From positions 1-24,690 of IMG/VR virus record IMGVR_UViG_3300023082_000035: a DNA stretch of 24,690 bases; one strand, 5' to 3'. Under the pieces are notes generated by a model. The model was not told the origin of the DNA, made no database searches, and saw nothing but the letters and a program-made list of their open reading frames with translations. The DNA is from a virus. Each line of letters opens with the position of its first letter. The first letter of the stretch is position 1. The translations under genes were made by a program, and so were the position numbers. This document shows, in pieces, positions 1 to 8,200 of the stretch.

Positions 1-99
1 GGAGGATGAAGCGGATGGCTTCGATTCCGTCTGCCACTTCTGTCTTTGGCGTGAGTTGGAAGTGCCAGCCTGCGCGTCTTGCTAGCATTAAGCGGGATT
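1..99. repeat. 99-bp inverted repeat, left copy
   Basis: Bases 1-99 are the exact reverse complement of 23473-23571; position n pairs with 23572-n. Identity stops at base 100 (c here; a g would be needed to match 23472). The repeat begins at the very first base of the window and lies inside terL. Its length of exactly 99 bases matches a k-mer size used by common assemblers, which favours an assembly fold-back, but a true inverted repeat is not excluded. Confidence 0.98.
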
Positions 100-1096
100 C
101 TGTATGTTCCCATCCCTGATGTCTTTGTGCTATATCATGAGGGCCAAAATGGGTTCCCCAGGTAGCCCTGTGAGCCATTCTAATCTTTTCTGCTTCTTCA
201 AGGTAGAACTTAAGTCCTTTTCCTGAGTCATGAAGAAGGAAACATATATTGATGAAGTTACCTTCGACCTGAAATAATAGCCCTGCGGTTGCGTCAACAC
301 CACCCAAATCCCAAACAGTATGCAGAGGCAGGTTAGGATTTATTGGCACATTCATGATGCGCTGCTCTCGCTCCATGTCTGCCATTTCTCGCGTAAAGTA
401 AGCACCGACATTACCAACCGTCCAGTCAGTCATGAATTCTTGACGAACCATCTCTTCAGACATGCCTCGCTTCCTAGCATCATCAACCTGCTCTTGGGAG
501 ATAACTCTTGTGCCATCATTCTTAAATGTTTGCTCTACAGAAAGATGCTGAACCAAATATTTCGGGTTGTCTCTAATCTCATTGAATGTTTCGAAGGCGT
601 GATTCATACCCCTTGGCGTCATCTGCATTATCTCAACGCCGCCATTCTCAATTAGAATAGGAGACAAGTATTGCCTTGCCATGGGGTTATGTAATGAAAA
701 CTCAGAATATATAATTGTGCATGGATTGGTTCCCATGTGACTGTCAATCGAATTACTTCCACCAAAAACCAACCTACTGCCATTGATTAACCTTATTTCC
801 ATTCGGGCGTCATTTTTATATTCAATCAAGCAGTCAGGAATATACTTTATAAAAGGCAATCCTGTGCCCGTCATTCCACTCCAAACAACAGACCTACTCT
901 GTTGCACTAAAGGGAGAAGATAAACGTGCGTACCAACTCTGGTTAGTCCACGGAGCAGCAGCGCTTGAATAGAAATGGTATCCTTTCCAGCCCTGCGATG
1001 AATCACAGAAAAGACGTTCTTCCCCTCATGAACAGCCTGAAGGAAATCTTTTTGATAATGTCTTGGCTCAAGGATGTTTGGTACTTTAATATAAAT
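1..1096 (-). CDS. terL: Terminase large subunit, N-terminal 365 residues (runs off window edge)
   Basis: This is the packaging motor ATPase/nuclease that pumps phage DNA into the prohead through the portal. I translated it by hand because it has no ATG and no stop inside the window. The ATPase domain shows Walker A HRRAGKDT (about residues 33-40), a Walker B-like CTIIYSEFS (126-134) with Glu132 as likely catalytic base, and a TPRGMN coupling motif (160-165). The nuclease domain begins with WDLGGVDAT (262-270), and HFGPHD (316-321) is a second metal-site motif. The frame opens after a TAA at 1097-1099; the first codon is ATT at 1096, six bases after an AAGGA ribosome site, so an ATT start is likely. 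The missing C-terminus is encoded on the plus strand at 23572-23786, giving 436 residues in total. It lies just downstream of rusA. The family assignment is very secure; the start is less so. Confidence 0.93.
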   Translation of the reverse strand, partial: MYIKVPNILEPRHYQKDFLQAVHEGKNVFSVIHRRAGKDTISIQALLLRGLTRVGTHVYLLPLVQQSRSVVWSGMTGTGLPFIKYIPDCLIEYKNDARMEIRLINGSRLVFGGSNSIDSHMGTNPCTIIYSEFSLHNPMARQYLSPILIENGGVEIMQMTPRGMNHAFETFNEIRDNPKYLVQHLSVEQTFKNDGTRVISQEQVDDARKRGMSEEMVRQEFMTDWTVGNVGAYFTREMADMEREQRIMNVPINPNLPLHTVWDLGGVDATAGLLFQVEGNFINICFLLHDSGKGLKFYLEEAEKIRMAHRATWGTHFGPHDIAQRHQGWEHTESRLMLARRAGWHFQLTPKTEVADGIEAIRFIL

Positions 1097-1129
1097 TTAT
1101 AATCCTTATAGGCTACAAAAAAGGTTAAC

Positions 1130-1199
1130 ACTATAGTATCATACCCATTGTAGTATGGTACTACATGCCGCACCAAAATTAGCGATGGTTAGGGTGCGG
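1130..1199. promoter_or_regulatory. Cluster of three palindromes between rusA and terL
   Basis: The 92-bp gap upstream of terL holds three dyads. The first is a hairpin with a 7-bp stem (1168-1174 CCGCACC with 1193-1199 GGTGCGG, 18-base loop) that overlaps the rusA stop codon. The second is an inverted repeat GTAGTA-TGG-TACTAC at 1150-1164. The third is the palindrome ACTATAGT at 1130-1137. No uridine tract follows the hairpin on the minus strand, so it is not a classic intrinsic terminator. The place next to the terminase gene suits a packaging site or translational control of terL, but this is inference. Confidence 0.5.
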
Positions 1200-1554
1200 T
1201 GCCTTTTATTTCTTTTATGTAAATTAATACCTTCCCGTATAGATTAGGCATTCTTTCAAAACTAAGAAAATCTATTTGCGAGTCATCAGCATATACTCTT
1301 GCGTGCTGCAAAGAATCAGCTATGCATTTTCCGAGGTTATCCAGGTCTCTCTTTCTTCTATCTGGAGGATAGCACTCTATAGACATGTGGAGTCGTTTAT
1401 CATTTGGGAAAGAATCAATGTGCGGTTTACATATAATAATTGCTGATTTCCTGTACTCAACCCCTTTAGGGCCAATAAAGGTTCTGTTCCCGCGCCTTAA
1501 ATAATAATGGTTTATGCTAGGAGGCCAAGGAAGTTCGATAGTTATTCCGCTCAA
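1189..1554 (-). CDS. rusA: RusA-family Holliday junction resolvase
   Basis: This is an endonuclease that cuts four-way DNA junctions symmetrically. Phages use it to resolve recombination or replication branches, often before packaging. At 121 residues it matches the usual RusA length (about 120). The N-terminus has LPWPPSINHYY (residues 8-18), the typical RusA opening. The catalytic region PPDRRKRDLDNLGK puts Asp70, Asp72 and Lys76 at the positions known in E. coli RusA, and DDSQI supplies Asp91. All key residues are therefore present. The start is TTG at 1554, five bases after an AGGA site; no ATG gives the conserved N-terminus. It sits immediately upstream of terL in the same direction, which supports a role in preparing DNA for packaging. 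Confidence 0.93.
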   Translation of the reverse strand: MSGITIELPWPPSINHYYLRRGNRTFIGPKGVEYRKSAIIICKPHIDSFPNDKRLHMSIECYPPDRRKRDLDNLGKCIADSLQHARVYADDSQIDFLSFERMPNLYGKVLIYIKEIKGTAP

Positions 1555-1573
1555 ATATTTCCTAAATTAGGGT

Positions 1574-1599
1574 GCCAGTACAGGGTCGGCCATACTGGC
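1574..1599 (-). other. Intergenic hairpin before rusA
   Basis: GCCAGTA (1574-1580) and TACTGGC (1593-1599) form a 7-bp stem with a 12-base loop, in the 75-bp gap between the 56-residue gene and rusA. No U-run follows on the minus strand. It could slow transcription, protect mRNA or affect rusA translation; function unknown. Confidence 0.4.
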
Positions 1600-1629
1600 G
1601 GGAGTTTAAAAATAAGTTGGATTCGTGGA

Positions 1630-1800
1630 TTACTTCCCTCTATAAACCCTAGATTGCTCATCCTTATATCTTTCATAAGATGGCTCATCTCGGCCTGTAT
1701 GGGATTTTTCATAAGCTCTTTTTTTGTCACTATAAGCTTTAACTGCTTTCTCTAGATTATCGAAATTTGGTGTCATAGATTTATTGTTTGATGCAGCCAT
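1630..1800 (-). CDS. Small charged protein, 56 residues, unknown function
   Basis: This short minus-strand reading frame begins with MAASNNKSM and ends with RVYRGK. It has a good ribosome site (TAGGAG, six bases before the ATG at 1800) and fills a gap between the 86-residue gene and rusA. The protein is highly hydrophilic, rich in Lys, Arg, Glu, Asp and Tyr, with no membrane segment and no cysteine; the middle is predicted helical (residues about 15-33). I do not recognise a family. The ribosome site and operon position make it likely to be a real gene. Its position between tail genes and packaging genes says little about its job. Confidence 0.65.
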   Translation of the reverse strand: MAASNNKSMTPNFDNLEKAVKAYSDKKRAYEKSHTGRDEPSYERYKDEQSRVYRGK

Positions 1801-1817
1801 TTTATTCTCCTAAAAAT

Positions 1818-2078
1818 TTAACCTTCCATCATATGCTCAACAGCATCTACGATAGCAGCAGCACCGTCAACAGCGTCGGCGACAGCATGGCAGGCACTGG
1901 ACAAGCTTGAATGGGGTGCCACCGCGTCAATTATTGCTTGAGCAGCAACAAGAGCCTCTTTAGTAGCTATTAAATATCCTTGCAAAGTATTGTGGTTTGC
2001 AATTGATTGTTGAATCTGAGCTTCAATTTTTTTTACTTTCTCTTCTGTTTGAGAAACTAAATCATGAATAAGTTCCAT
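1818..2078 (-). CDS. Small helical (coiled-coil) protein, 86 residues
   Basis: The chosen start is the ATG at 2078 (MELIHDLVSQ), seven bases after an AAGGA site; a longer version from 2114 lacks such a site. Residues about 5-40 are heptad-like and rich in Glu, Lys and Gln, consistent with a coiled coil. The C-terminal half is alanine-rich, with repeated AIIDAV / VADAVDGAAAIVDAV segments that would form an amphipathic helix rather than a true transmembrane segment. There is no signal peptide and no recognisable family. It follows the tail-fibre cluster, where phages often keep small tail chaperone or lysis genes; neither role can be shown here. Confidence 0.7.
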   Translation of the reverse strand: MELIHDLVSQTEEKVKKIEAQIQQSIANHNTLQGYLIATKEALVAAQAIIDAVAPHSSLSSACHAVADAVDGAAAIVDAVEHMMEG

Positions 2079-2098
2079 TATGAATCCTTGTTGAGTTA

Positions 2099-2121
2099 TG
2101 CCGACGCTCAACACATCGGCA
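2099..2121. other. Intergenic hairpin
   Basis: TGCCGA (2099-2104) and TCGGCA (2116-2121) form a 6-bp stem with an 11-base loop in the 83-bp gap between the 70-residue and 86-residue genes. An alternative overlapping stem GTTGAG/CTCAAC is possible. No U-run is seen on the minus side, so a terminator is not supported. Confidence 0.35.
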
Positions 2122-2161
2122 AAATATTAAATCATAAATTAACTGCTATTTCTACTTGGAT

Positions 2162-2374
2162 TTATTCTTGAAGAACCCAGCCAGTCACTGATGTGATGTT
2201 TGTCCCATCATTTGTGTATGTCTGAATATACGTTCCATCCATCCATTCAACGGTAATTGTTTCTACAATCTCACCATCATACACATATGTTTTAGCGCAG
2301 CTATCAATTGGTATCTGCATGCCGTTGATAAAGTTCCCATTGGAGTCAACGGGGATAATGTAAATTACTGACAT
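2162..2374 (-). CDS. Small hypothetical protein, 70 residues, tail-fibre neighbourhood
   Basis: The start is placed at the ATG at 2374 (MSVIYIIPVD), seven bases after AAGGA and ten bases after the stop of the preceding gene; an upstream in-frame start would lie inside that gene. The sequence is rich in Thr, Ile, Val, Tyr and acidic residues (VEWMDGTYIQTYTNDGTNI), a composition usual for beta-rich virion proteins, and it has one Cys. No family is recognised. Co-directional tight packing with the fibre and the 181-residue gene suggests a small tail-associated or fibre-accessory protein, but this is inference from position and composition only. Confidence 0.7.
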   Translation of the reverse strand: MSVIYIIPVDSNGNFINGMQIPIDSCAKTYVYDGEIVETITVEWMDGTYIQTYTNDGTNITSVTGWVLQE

Positions 2375-2384
2375 ATTGAATTCC

Positions 2385-2930
2385 TTATAATAAAACCACT
2401 TGGCTAATAGCCATTGATGGCGAACCTGACGTAACCAACTGACACCATTTACCCGCCAGAACAAATCCACTGATTGAAGATATGCCTACTGCCCCAATCA
2501 TGCTGACAAGTTGGGCATTAACGCTCATTAACTCATCATCAGCTATCATAAACTCTAGCTCATCATCCGTAACTAATTCGAAGCTATAAATGGCCATGGC
2601 ATCGCGCGTTTCACTAATTTGAAAAGCGACATTAAGTACGGGCGCATTATAGGATGCAGAACGTACTGGTTTGTTTTTGATGTAGTCTAATGCTTCATCA
2701 TCCGTTTGGTCCCAGTCGGATTGTGGAATTTGGTCTTCACGCAACAATCTATTCCATATCAGGTTTTCCTGGTCGCTATTGTCACTGCAAATATATAGGT
2801 CGTTGTTTAAATTGTTTAACATGAACTGACCTGGATACATGGCCCGGCTATCAGAAACCAAATAAGATGGCTGCGGATGACCAGAGTCTTGTAAAATGTT
2901 TGAAATTGTACTTGTTACATCTAGGGCCAT
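2385..2930 (-). CDS. Putative tail-fibre accessory or second fibre protein
   Basis: The protein has 181 residues, with start ATG at 2930 after an AAGGAG site. The N-terminal part (residues 1-60) has MYPGQFMLNNLNNDLYICSD, a sugar- or fibre-associated style of sequence. Residues about 68-87 contain QIPQSDWDQTDDEALDYIKNKP in type; the core DW-Q-D...YIKNKP is a motif repeatedly found in phage tail fibre and host-recognition proteins just before a receptor-binding region. The C-terminal third (EFMIADDELMSVNAQLVSMI onward) is more hydrophobic and beta-rich. It lies directly downstream of the long fibre gene. The family knowledge supports a host-recognition or fibre-capping role; exact function is not shown. 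Confidence 0.65.
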   Translation of the reverse strand: MALDVTSTISNILQDSGHPQPSYLVSDSRAMYPGQFMLNNLNNDLYICSDNSDQENLIWNRLLREDQIPQSDWDQTDDEALDYIKNKPVRSASYNAPVLNVAFQISETRDAMAIYSFELVTDDELEFMIADDELMSVNAQLVSMIGAVGISSISGFVLAGKWCQLVTSGSPSMAISQVVLL

Positions 2931-2963
2931 TTTTTTCTCCTTTAATAATCGTGTAAATTTGGT

Positions 2964-5216
2964 CTAAACGAAATAAGTTAACTGGAAATAAGAAACGGAG
3001 CCACTCATTGCCGTGTTTGTAATTTGCGAACCAATCGAATTAAAAAGCTGAAAAATAGTTGAGCTAACTGCATTAAGACAATATCTAAGAGATGATGCGT
3101 TGGAATACATTACGACGCCCCCTAGCGACCCAGTATTATTAGCACAAAGAAAAGGAAGCCCTCCGATGAGTGCGGTGAGTCCGCTTGCAGTCACAGGGTA
3201 GGTGACTTGACAGCTAGCAACAACCATTCTTCCCACCCTAGTATATCTTCCTATGCTGGTTGTAAAAACCAACCCCGCGCCACTCGCGTCTATGGGCGTC
3301 CAATTGTTCTCAGTATAATTATCCAAAGCCGTACCACCAAAACTAATACTTGGGACGCTATTGATAGCCACCCCGGTCATTAGTAGGGTTCCGGTGGCGT
3401 CGGGGAATGTGACAAATTGTGTTGCGGCAGTGTTTGCGAAGGAAAATGCTGTTGTATGCTGAAGTCCTGTCCCGCTATTAATATTAATAATGTTTGCACT
3501 GGCTTCAGTCTGAAAACTAAAAGCGGCCAATCCTTTAACTGCAAATGTCATTCCTGCATTTGTAGATAATCCAGCAATAGATAATACTGGCGCTCCAATC
3601 GCATTTTGAATATTAAAATAATTATTTGCGCTGGCAGTCGTTGTGAACCTTAACTCAGGAATACCATTGCTATCATTAAACCCGGCAAATATAGGCGTAG
3701 CAGTAGTATTAATATTCTGCGGCAACGTAAGCGTAACGTTCCCAGCCTGAGATATGCCACTCGTTCCATTAGCCAAAACCTGATTAGCCGTCCCGATAAT
3801 CGAATCCACATCACCAGACGTTGAGGTATCAATCGTAGCCCAAGCAACGCCATCGACTGTACTCTCAAACACTGATGTTTGTGAGTTAAACCGCATTGTC
3901 CCAGCAGCGCCAGCACGTTGAGCGGTTGTACCCATTGGAAGAGTGAAGCCGCCAGTTCCTGGTAAGATTGCATTATCGGCTAATGATAAAATCAAATTCT
4001 GAGGGTCAGTTGAATCAACATCTATTTCATTTCCGGTGCCAGCTACTGTAAATACCGTGCCTGCAATTAAATCATCTATATATGTTTTTATTGATAGAGC
4101 TGTACCTATGTTTGACCCTGTAGCCGTTGCCATAGTGTCATCATTGATTATCTCATCCACAACAACTGAAGACTGAATCGTAAATGTTCCCGGCGTATCG
4201 ATTGTTTCAGACAAGGAAAGCATGGGGTTTTGTGGGTCGGTATTATCCACGTCAATTTGGTTGACGGTTCCAGATACAGAAACAACACCGTCAACTTCGC
4301 TCAACTGCACCCATGATGAACCATCCCAGTATTCTAGGTTCTGAATAGTGGAATTGAATCTAAATGATGTATCCAAAGGAGAAGCGGGTCGCTCAGCTGT
4401 AGAACCTTCTGGAATTCCTACGCCCGCCGTTCCTGGAAATAATGCATTATCAGAGATGCCAATTACTGGATTTCCAGAAACACCATTGCCATTGGCAACT
4501 GTTGTTTGTCTTGAAACCGGAGTGATAATTCTTGTCGCAGTGAATCCGGTTCCTAATGTATTAACCATGAAACCACTTGCGAACTCATCTAGTGCAACAG
4601 CATTATCAAGGTCTGCATTAGCTGTCTGTAGGACATATTCTGCTGAATTTGGTGCAAGCCCGCCGCCATCAGGAAAGTCATAGGCAATTATTTCATCATT
4701 GTTGGAATCCTTAACCCACCCTTGCAATGCGCCAAGAATAGGTAAAATTTGGTCTCCACCAACTCCAGTAATAGGATCTTGAACAACAACAGTCGCTGAG
4801 TTGTTGTACCTTGGAGTAATTTGTTGGTTGTATAGCTGATTCTGTTGTGTCGTTAAAATCTGCGTGCCAAAGTCACTATTCAACATTGAAGGAGTGAATA
4901 TAGTATTGCTATATAAATTCATGCGGTCAGTAGGCGTGTTGCGCATGATGGTAACAATGTTATTTTGTGGTGGATTCAGTCCAGGCAAAAATGTGACCTG
5001 AACAATATTTTCATCGCCAATAAATTCAACTGTGTAGTCATCTGAAGAAACGGCTTGTAATGCATCGTTAGCAGGAACGTTTGGCAGTCTTGAATATACT
5101 TGAATATCACTTGCAACGTTTGCTGTCCAAGTCGTTGAGTAAATAAATTGACTAGCCCCTGCAATGGCCTGTGTCCATGGTAGGACGTCATCAATGATTG
5201 GGTAGGGAACTGGCAT
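2964..5216 (-). CDS. Tail fibre protein
   Basis: At 750 residues it is likely the host receptor-binding fibre attached to the short tail. The start ATG at 5216 follows AAGGAG. Residues 1-145 (MPVPYPIIDDVLPWTQAIAG onward, with FLPGLNPPQNNIVTIMR and TPTDRMNLY) are like the N-terminal virion-attachment domain of podoviral fibres. The centre is repetitive: GTVNQIDVDNTDPQNPMLSL (about 316-335) recurs as GTGNEIDVDSTDPQNLILSL (about 393-412), and the segments at about 250-305 and 415-462 both run from DNA-[IL]-[LF]-PGT to an FRFNS/MRFNS step, typical of trimeric beta-structured shafts. The C-terminal region (about 650-750) has a NNWTP...GRYTRVGRMV pattern, usual for distal fibre knobs. It is downstream of the largest internal virion gene. 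Confidence 0.88.
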   Translation of the reverse strand: MPVPYPIIDDVLPWTQAIAGASQFIYSTTWTANVASDIQVYSRLPNVPANDALQAVSSDDYTVEFIGDENIVQVTFLPGLNPPQNNIVTIMRNTPTDRMNLYSNTIFTPSMLNSDFGTQILTTQQNQLYNQQITPRYNNSATVVVQDPITGVGGDQILPILGALQGWVKDSNNDEIIAYDFPDGGGLAPNSAEYVLQTANADLDNAVALDEFASGFMVNTLGTGFTATRIITPVSRQTTVANGNGVSGNPVIGISDNALFPGTAGVGIPEGSTAERPASPLDTSFRFNSTIQNLEYWDGSSWVQLSEVDGVVSVSGTVNQIDVDNTDPQNPMLSLSETIDTPGTFTIQSSVVVDEIINDDTMATATGSNIGTALSIKTYIDDLIAGTVFTVAGTGNEIDVDSTDPQNLILSLADNAILPGTGGFTLPMGTTAQRAGAAGTMRFNSQTSVFESTVDGVAWATIDTSTSGDVDSIIGTANQVLANGTSGISQAGNVTLTLPQNINTTATPIFAGFNDSNGIPELRFTTTASANNYFNIQNAIGAPVLSIAGLSTNAGMTFAVKGLAAFSFQTEASANIININSGTGLQHTTAFSFANTAATQFVTFPDATGTLLMTGVAINSVPSISFGGTALDNYTENNWTPIDASGAGLVFTTSIGRYTRVGRMVVASCQVTYPVTASGLTALIGGLPFLCANNTGSLGGVVMYSNASSLRYCLNAVSSTIFQLFNSIGSQITNTAMSGSVSYFQLTYFV

Positions 5217-5228
5217 TTTTTATGCTCC

Positions 5229-8200
5229 TTAATCGAACCAGCCATCGGCACTAGCTCTGTTTTTGGGTAAGTCCATAGCTTCAACTAGTTTATTACTTAA
5301 GAATCGTAAATACCATGCTTGAGACAAAGGAACTAAACGAACAAATTTATTCATGTCTTGTTGATTGGCCTTTCCTGAAACTACAGAGGCGACAACGTTA
5401 ACAATGTCGTCTGCCATTCCTGCAAGCGGGCCACCTGCGATACCTACAATAGATCTATTTCTGTATCTGTCGCTTTGCATTTTTGGCAGGAGTTCACCGC
5501 CAGTTAGTGCATTTAAATCTTGGACAACGTCTGTAATAATTCCAAGTGCTCCAGAGTTATTTAAAGCAGCAAGTCCAAACTTGGCTTTATCTTCAAAATC
5601 ATATTCCTCACCACGAGTCCATGCCCTTAATGGGTCAACCATGCTGCCCGTCATAAGCATAACGCCCAATCCAAGTGCTTTTTCAGCATCCATCCTCTGC
5701 ATCATAGGAACAGTGTATCTAGTAAATGCGGAGAACATCCAACCCTTAAGATGAGAGAACAAGCCCCATAACGGGTCATTTGTCCAGAATGGTGCATCGC
5801 CTAGACCTTTCTTCAGAACAGAAGCTCTTACGCCAGACCTTATAGCATTAGACATTTTAAGCATGGCTTGCTGGTCTTGCCACACATAGTATTTTGAATA
5901 ATATCCACCAAATCCATTTGTCTCGCCACCTGAGCGCTTATAGCTATCAATAAACCTATCTGACCATTCGGCTGGGTCAATGCCAAGTCTTTTTAAAGAC
6001 AATTCATTCTTAGATGACAAATTACCCTCTTTAAAGTCATGCATATATTTCATGACTTTACTTTGAGTAACATTCGCGGCCATTCGCTGCATGAAATTAT
6101 CCATGTAATTTGTGCCAAATAAATTACCGGACAAATGTGCAAGACCTTCTAATCCATTAGATAGTTTTCCCCCAACGCTAACATCGGCCATCGTTGATGA
6201 ATTCCATGCCTTATCCATATAAGCATTACCCATATGTTCCATGGCGATGGAAAGATGAGAGGCGCTTTCATGATAAGCCGCTCCTTGTGAGTTCTTAACT
6301 TTACCATTAACCGTTTTTACCATTGGCAATAATCCATCTCTAAGCACTTCTATAAATGAATTATTTAAAAACACACCGCCAATATCGGTAATCATTGTCA
6401 AAGGAACGGAGCCTAGACGAGTAGCCACAGAAAAATCTCTTACGCCCTTTGAAAACATTCTTTGACCACGACTTCTTGTTCCATTTCCCATGGCATGGTC
6501 ATAAGCCTTTTTAATTAAAGCTGTAGCGTTTTTAAATTCTTTATTGTTTTTTGCATAAGCTTTGGCTTGTTTATCTGCTGGCATAGCTGCTATTTGTGAT
6601 TCTTTTATCCGCCATTCTTCTTGCAACTGATTGGTTACGCCTATTATTCCGTCCTCATTTCCTGTAACGCCGAAACCTTGGAATGCTTCTTTAAAGGCAG
6701 TTTTCTTACCTAAAACCAAATCATAAACAGAAACGTTTCTAGTTAAATCATTTGATAAAAACCCCCCCGACTGTAATACGGAATCAGGAATCATAAGAGA
6801 GCGAACCCCTAATGGATTTTCTAAATTACCAGATGATAAAGTTCCCAGCATTTGTCGCCCAAGCTGCTCTGGAGTTGAGTTCATTATGGTTTCACGGTAA
6901 GCCATTGCCGCTTGAATTCTAGCGCTATCATCTTCATAAACAGCTCTAAACTTAGGCGAAGAAATCTTTCTGAATTCAACGATATTTGTTTTTGGGTTGC
7001 GCGTGAATAAACGTTGATTTATTTCACCGTTCATTGCTCTGCCATTTATTGATGCCTGCATATCTTGTACTTCATTTTCCATTTCGCGCAGCTTCTGTTC
7101 TAGTCTATCTATGTTTTTTGAATGCGCATCAAATTTGCTTGAATGGTTGGTCTTTGTTTTGTCAGTTTTGGCTTTTAATAACTGTTGTTTAGATGTATTG
7201 CGTTGCTTTCTTACGGCATCTAATTCTGACTTAATCTTCTCTATCTTCAGTTCTTGTTGGCGAACCGGCTTAAAAAGTTCTTTCATTTCACGAACATCAG
7301 ACGCGGACATAAAGTTTCTTTCTTGAAGTAAGATATGAAGACTTTCATCATCCCTCATTCTTTCATCTAGCTCATTTTTTAATCTAGATAATTCAGCTTG
7401 ATGAGATTCAAGTGTTTTGCTTTGAGTTTTTATTTCTAAATCTGATTTTCCTTTGTTGGAAAGAATAGCATCCTTGTACCTATTTACAATTTGCTCTTGA
7501 TTTGCAATTGGATTTACTAATGACTCAATCAGTTCATCTTGCTCTTTTAGTGCCGATGAAACAACATCCGACCATTGGCCAGGTCTTTGAACAAGCATGT
7601 CTTGATTATAATTTCTCATTAAATAATCAACCGCTGTTCTAGGTGACAATATGTCCTCACTTAAGCCATGAGCCTTTAAGAACCTTGAGTACGTATTAGT
7701 TAGGTGCTGATTAAGAAAATTAGCCGCTTCATTTACTGATTTGTTGTCATGCTGCTCACCTGTTCTAATGACGTTCGATACAGCGCTACCAAACTGTTCT
7801 TTATCAAACGCAGGGCCTTTGCTCATTCGTTGGGTAAGTGATTTCATTGCCTTATCAGCTGCGCCACCATTTTGGATGCCGTTTGCCTCGGCGCGAAGAC
7901 CTTCCAGCATCCAACCCATTTGCTTGGTATTGCCGGAAATGTCCCACATTATTCTTTCAAAATTATCTTTTGCAGTTTGTCCCGCAGCCAATCCTTTGGT
8001 GATTATGGAGTGATCGAAAAGTCTGTTGGCGAACTGGCTGGTTGTTAAGTAGCTGTGGTTAAGCATTCTAGTTACCGGACTAAGATATCCTGCTGCCTTA
8101 TCTAAACCGGGTATTAACTTAAACAGCCCTTCTTTTGCCATCCGGCTATTAATAAAATCATTTGATGCTTTAACCTGCATGGCGCTAGCATTAACACCCG

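Noticed and set aside
320-655. 111-residue plus-strand frame
   Set aside because: It lies opposite the conserved large-terminase coding sequence and has no ribosome site or protein-like signature.
1129-1136. CACTATAG, similar to the core of a T7 RNA polymerase promoter
   Set aside because: Only the 8-base core matches, it faces away from the minus-strand genes, it does not recur in other gaps, and no phage RNA polymerase is present. It is part of the palindrome ACTATAGT.
3650-3973. 107-residue minus-strand frame inside the tail fibre, possible frameshift product
   Set aside because: The fibre frame is continuous across this stretch, so no frameshift is needed; Leu/Arg-rich composition is that of an off-frame shadow.
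2964-5216. Diversity-generating retroelement acting on the fibre
   Set aside because: I considered it because BPP-1-like phages have one, but there is no reverse transcriptase gene and no template repeat of the fibre end elsewhere in the window.
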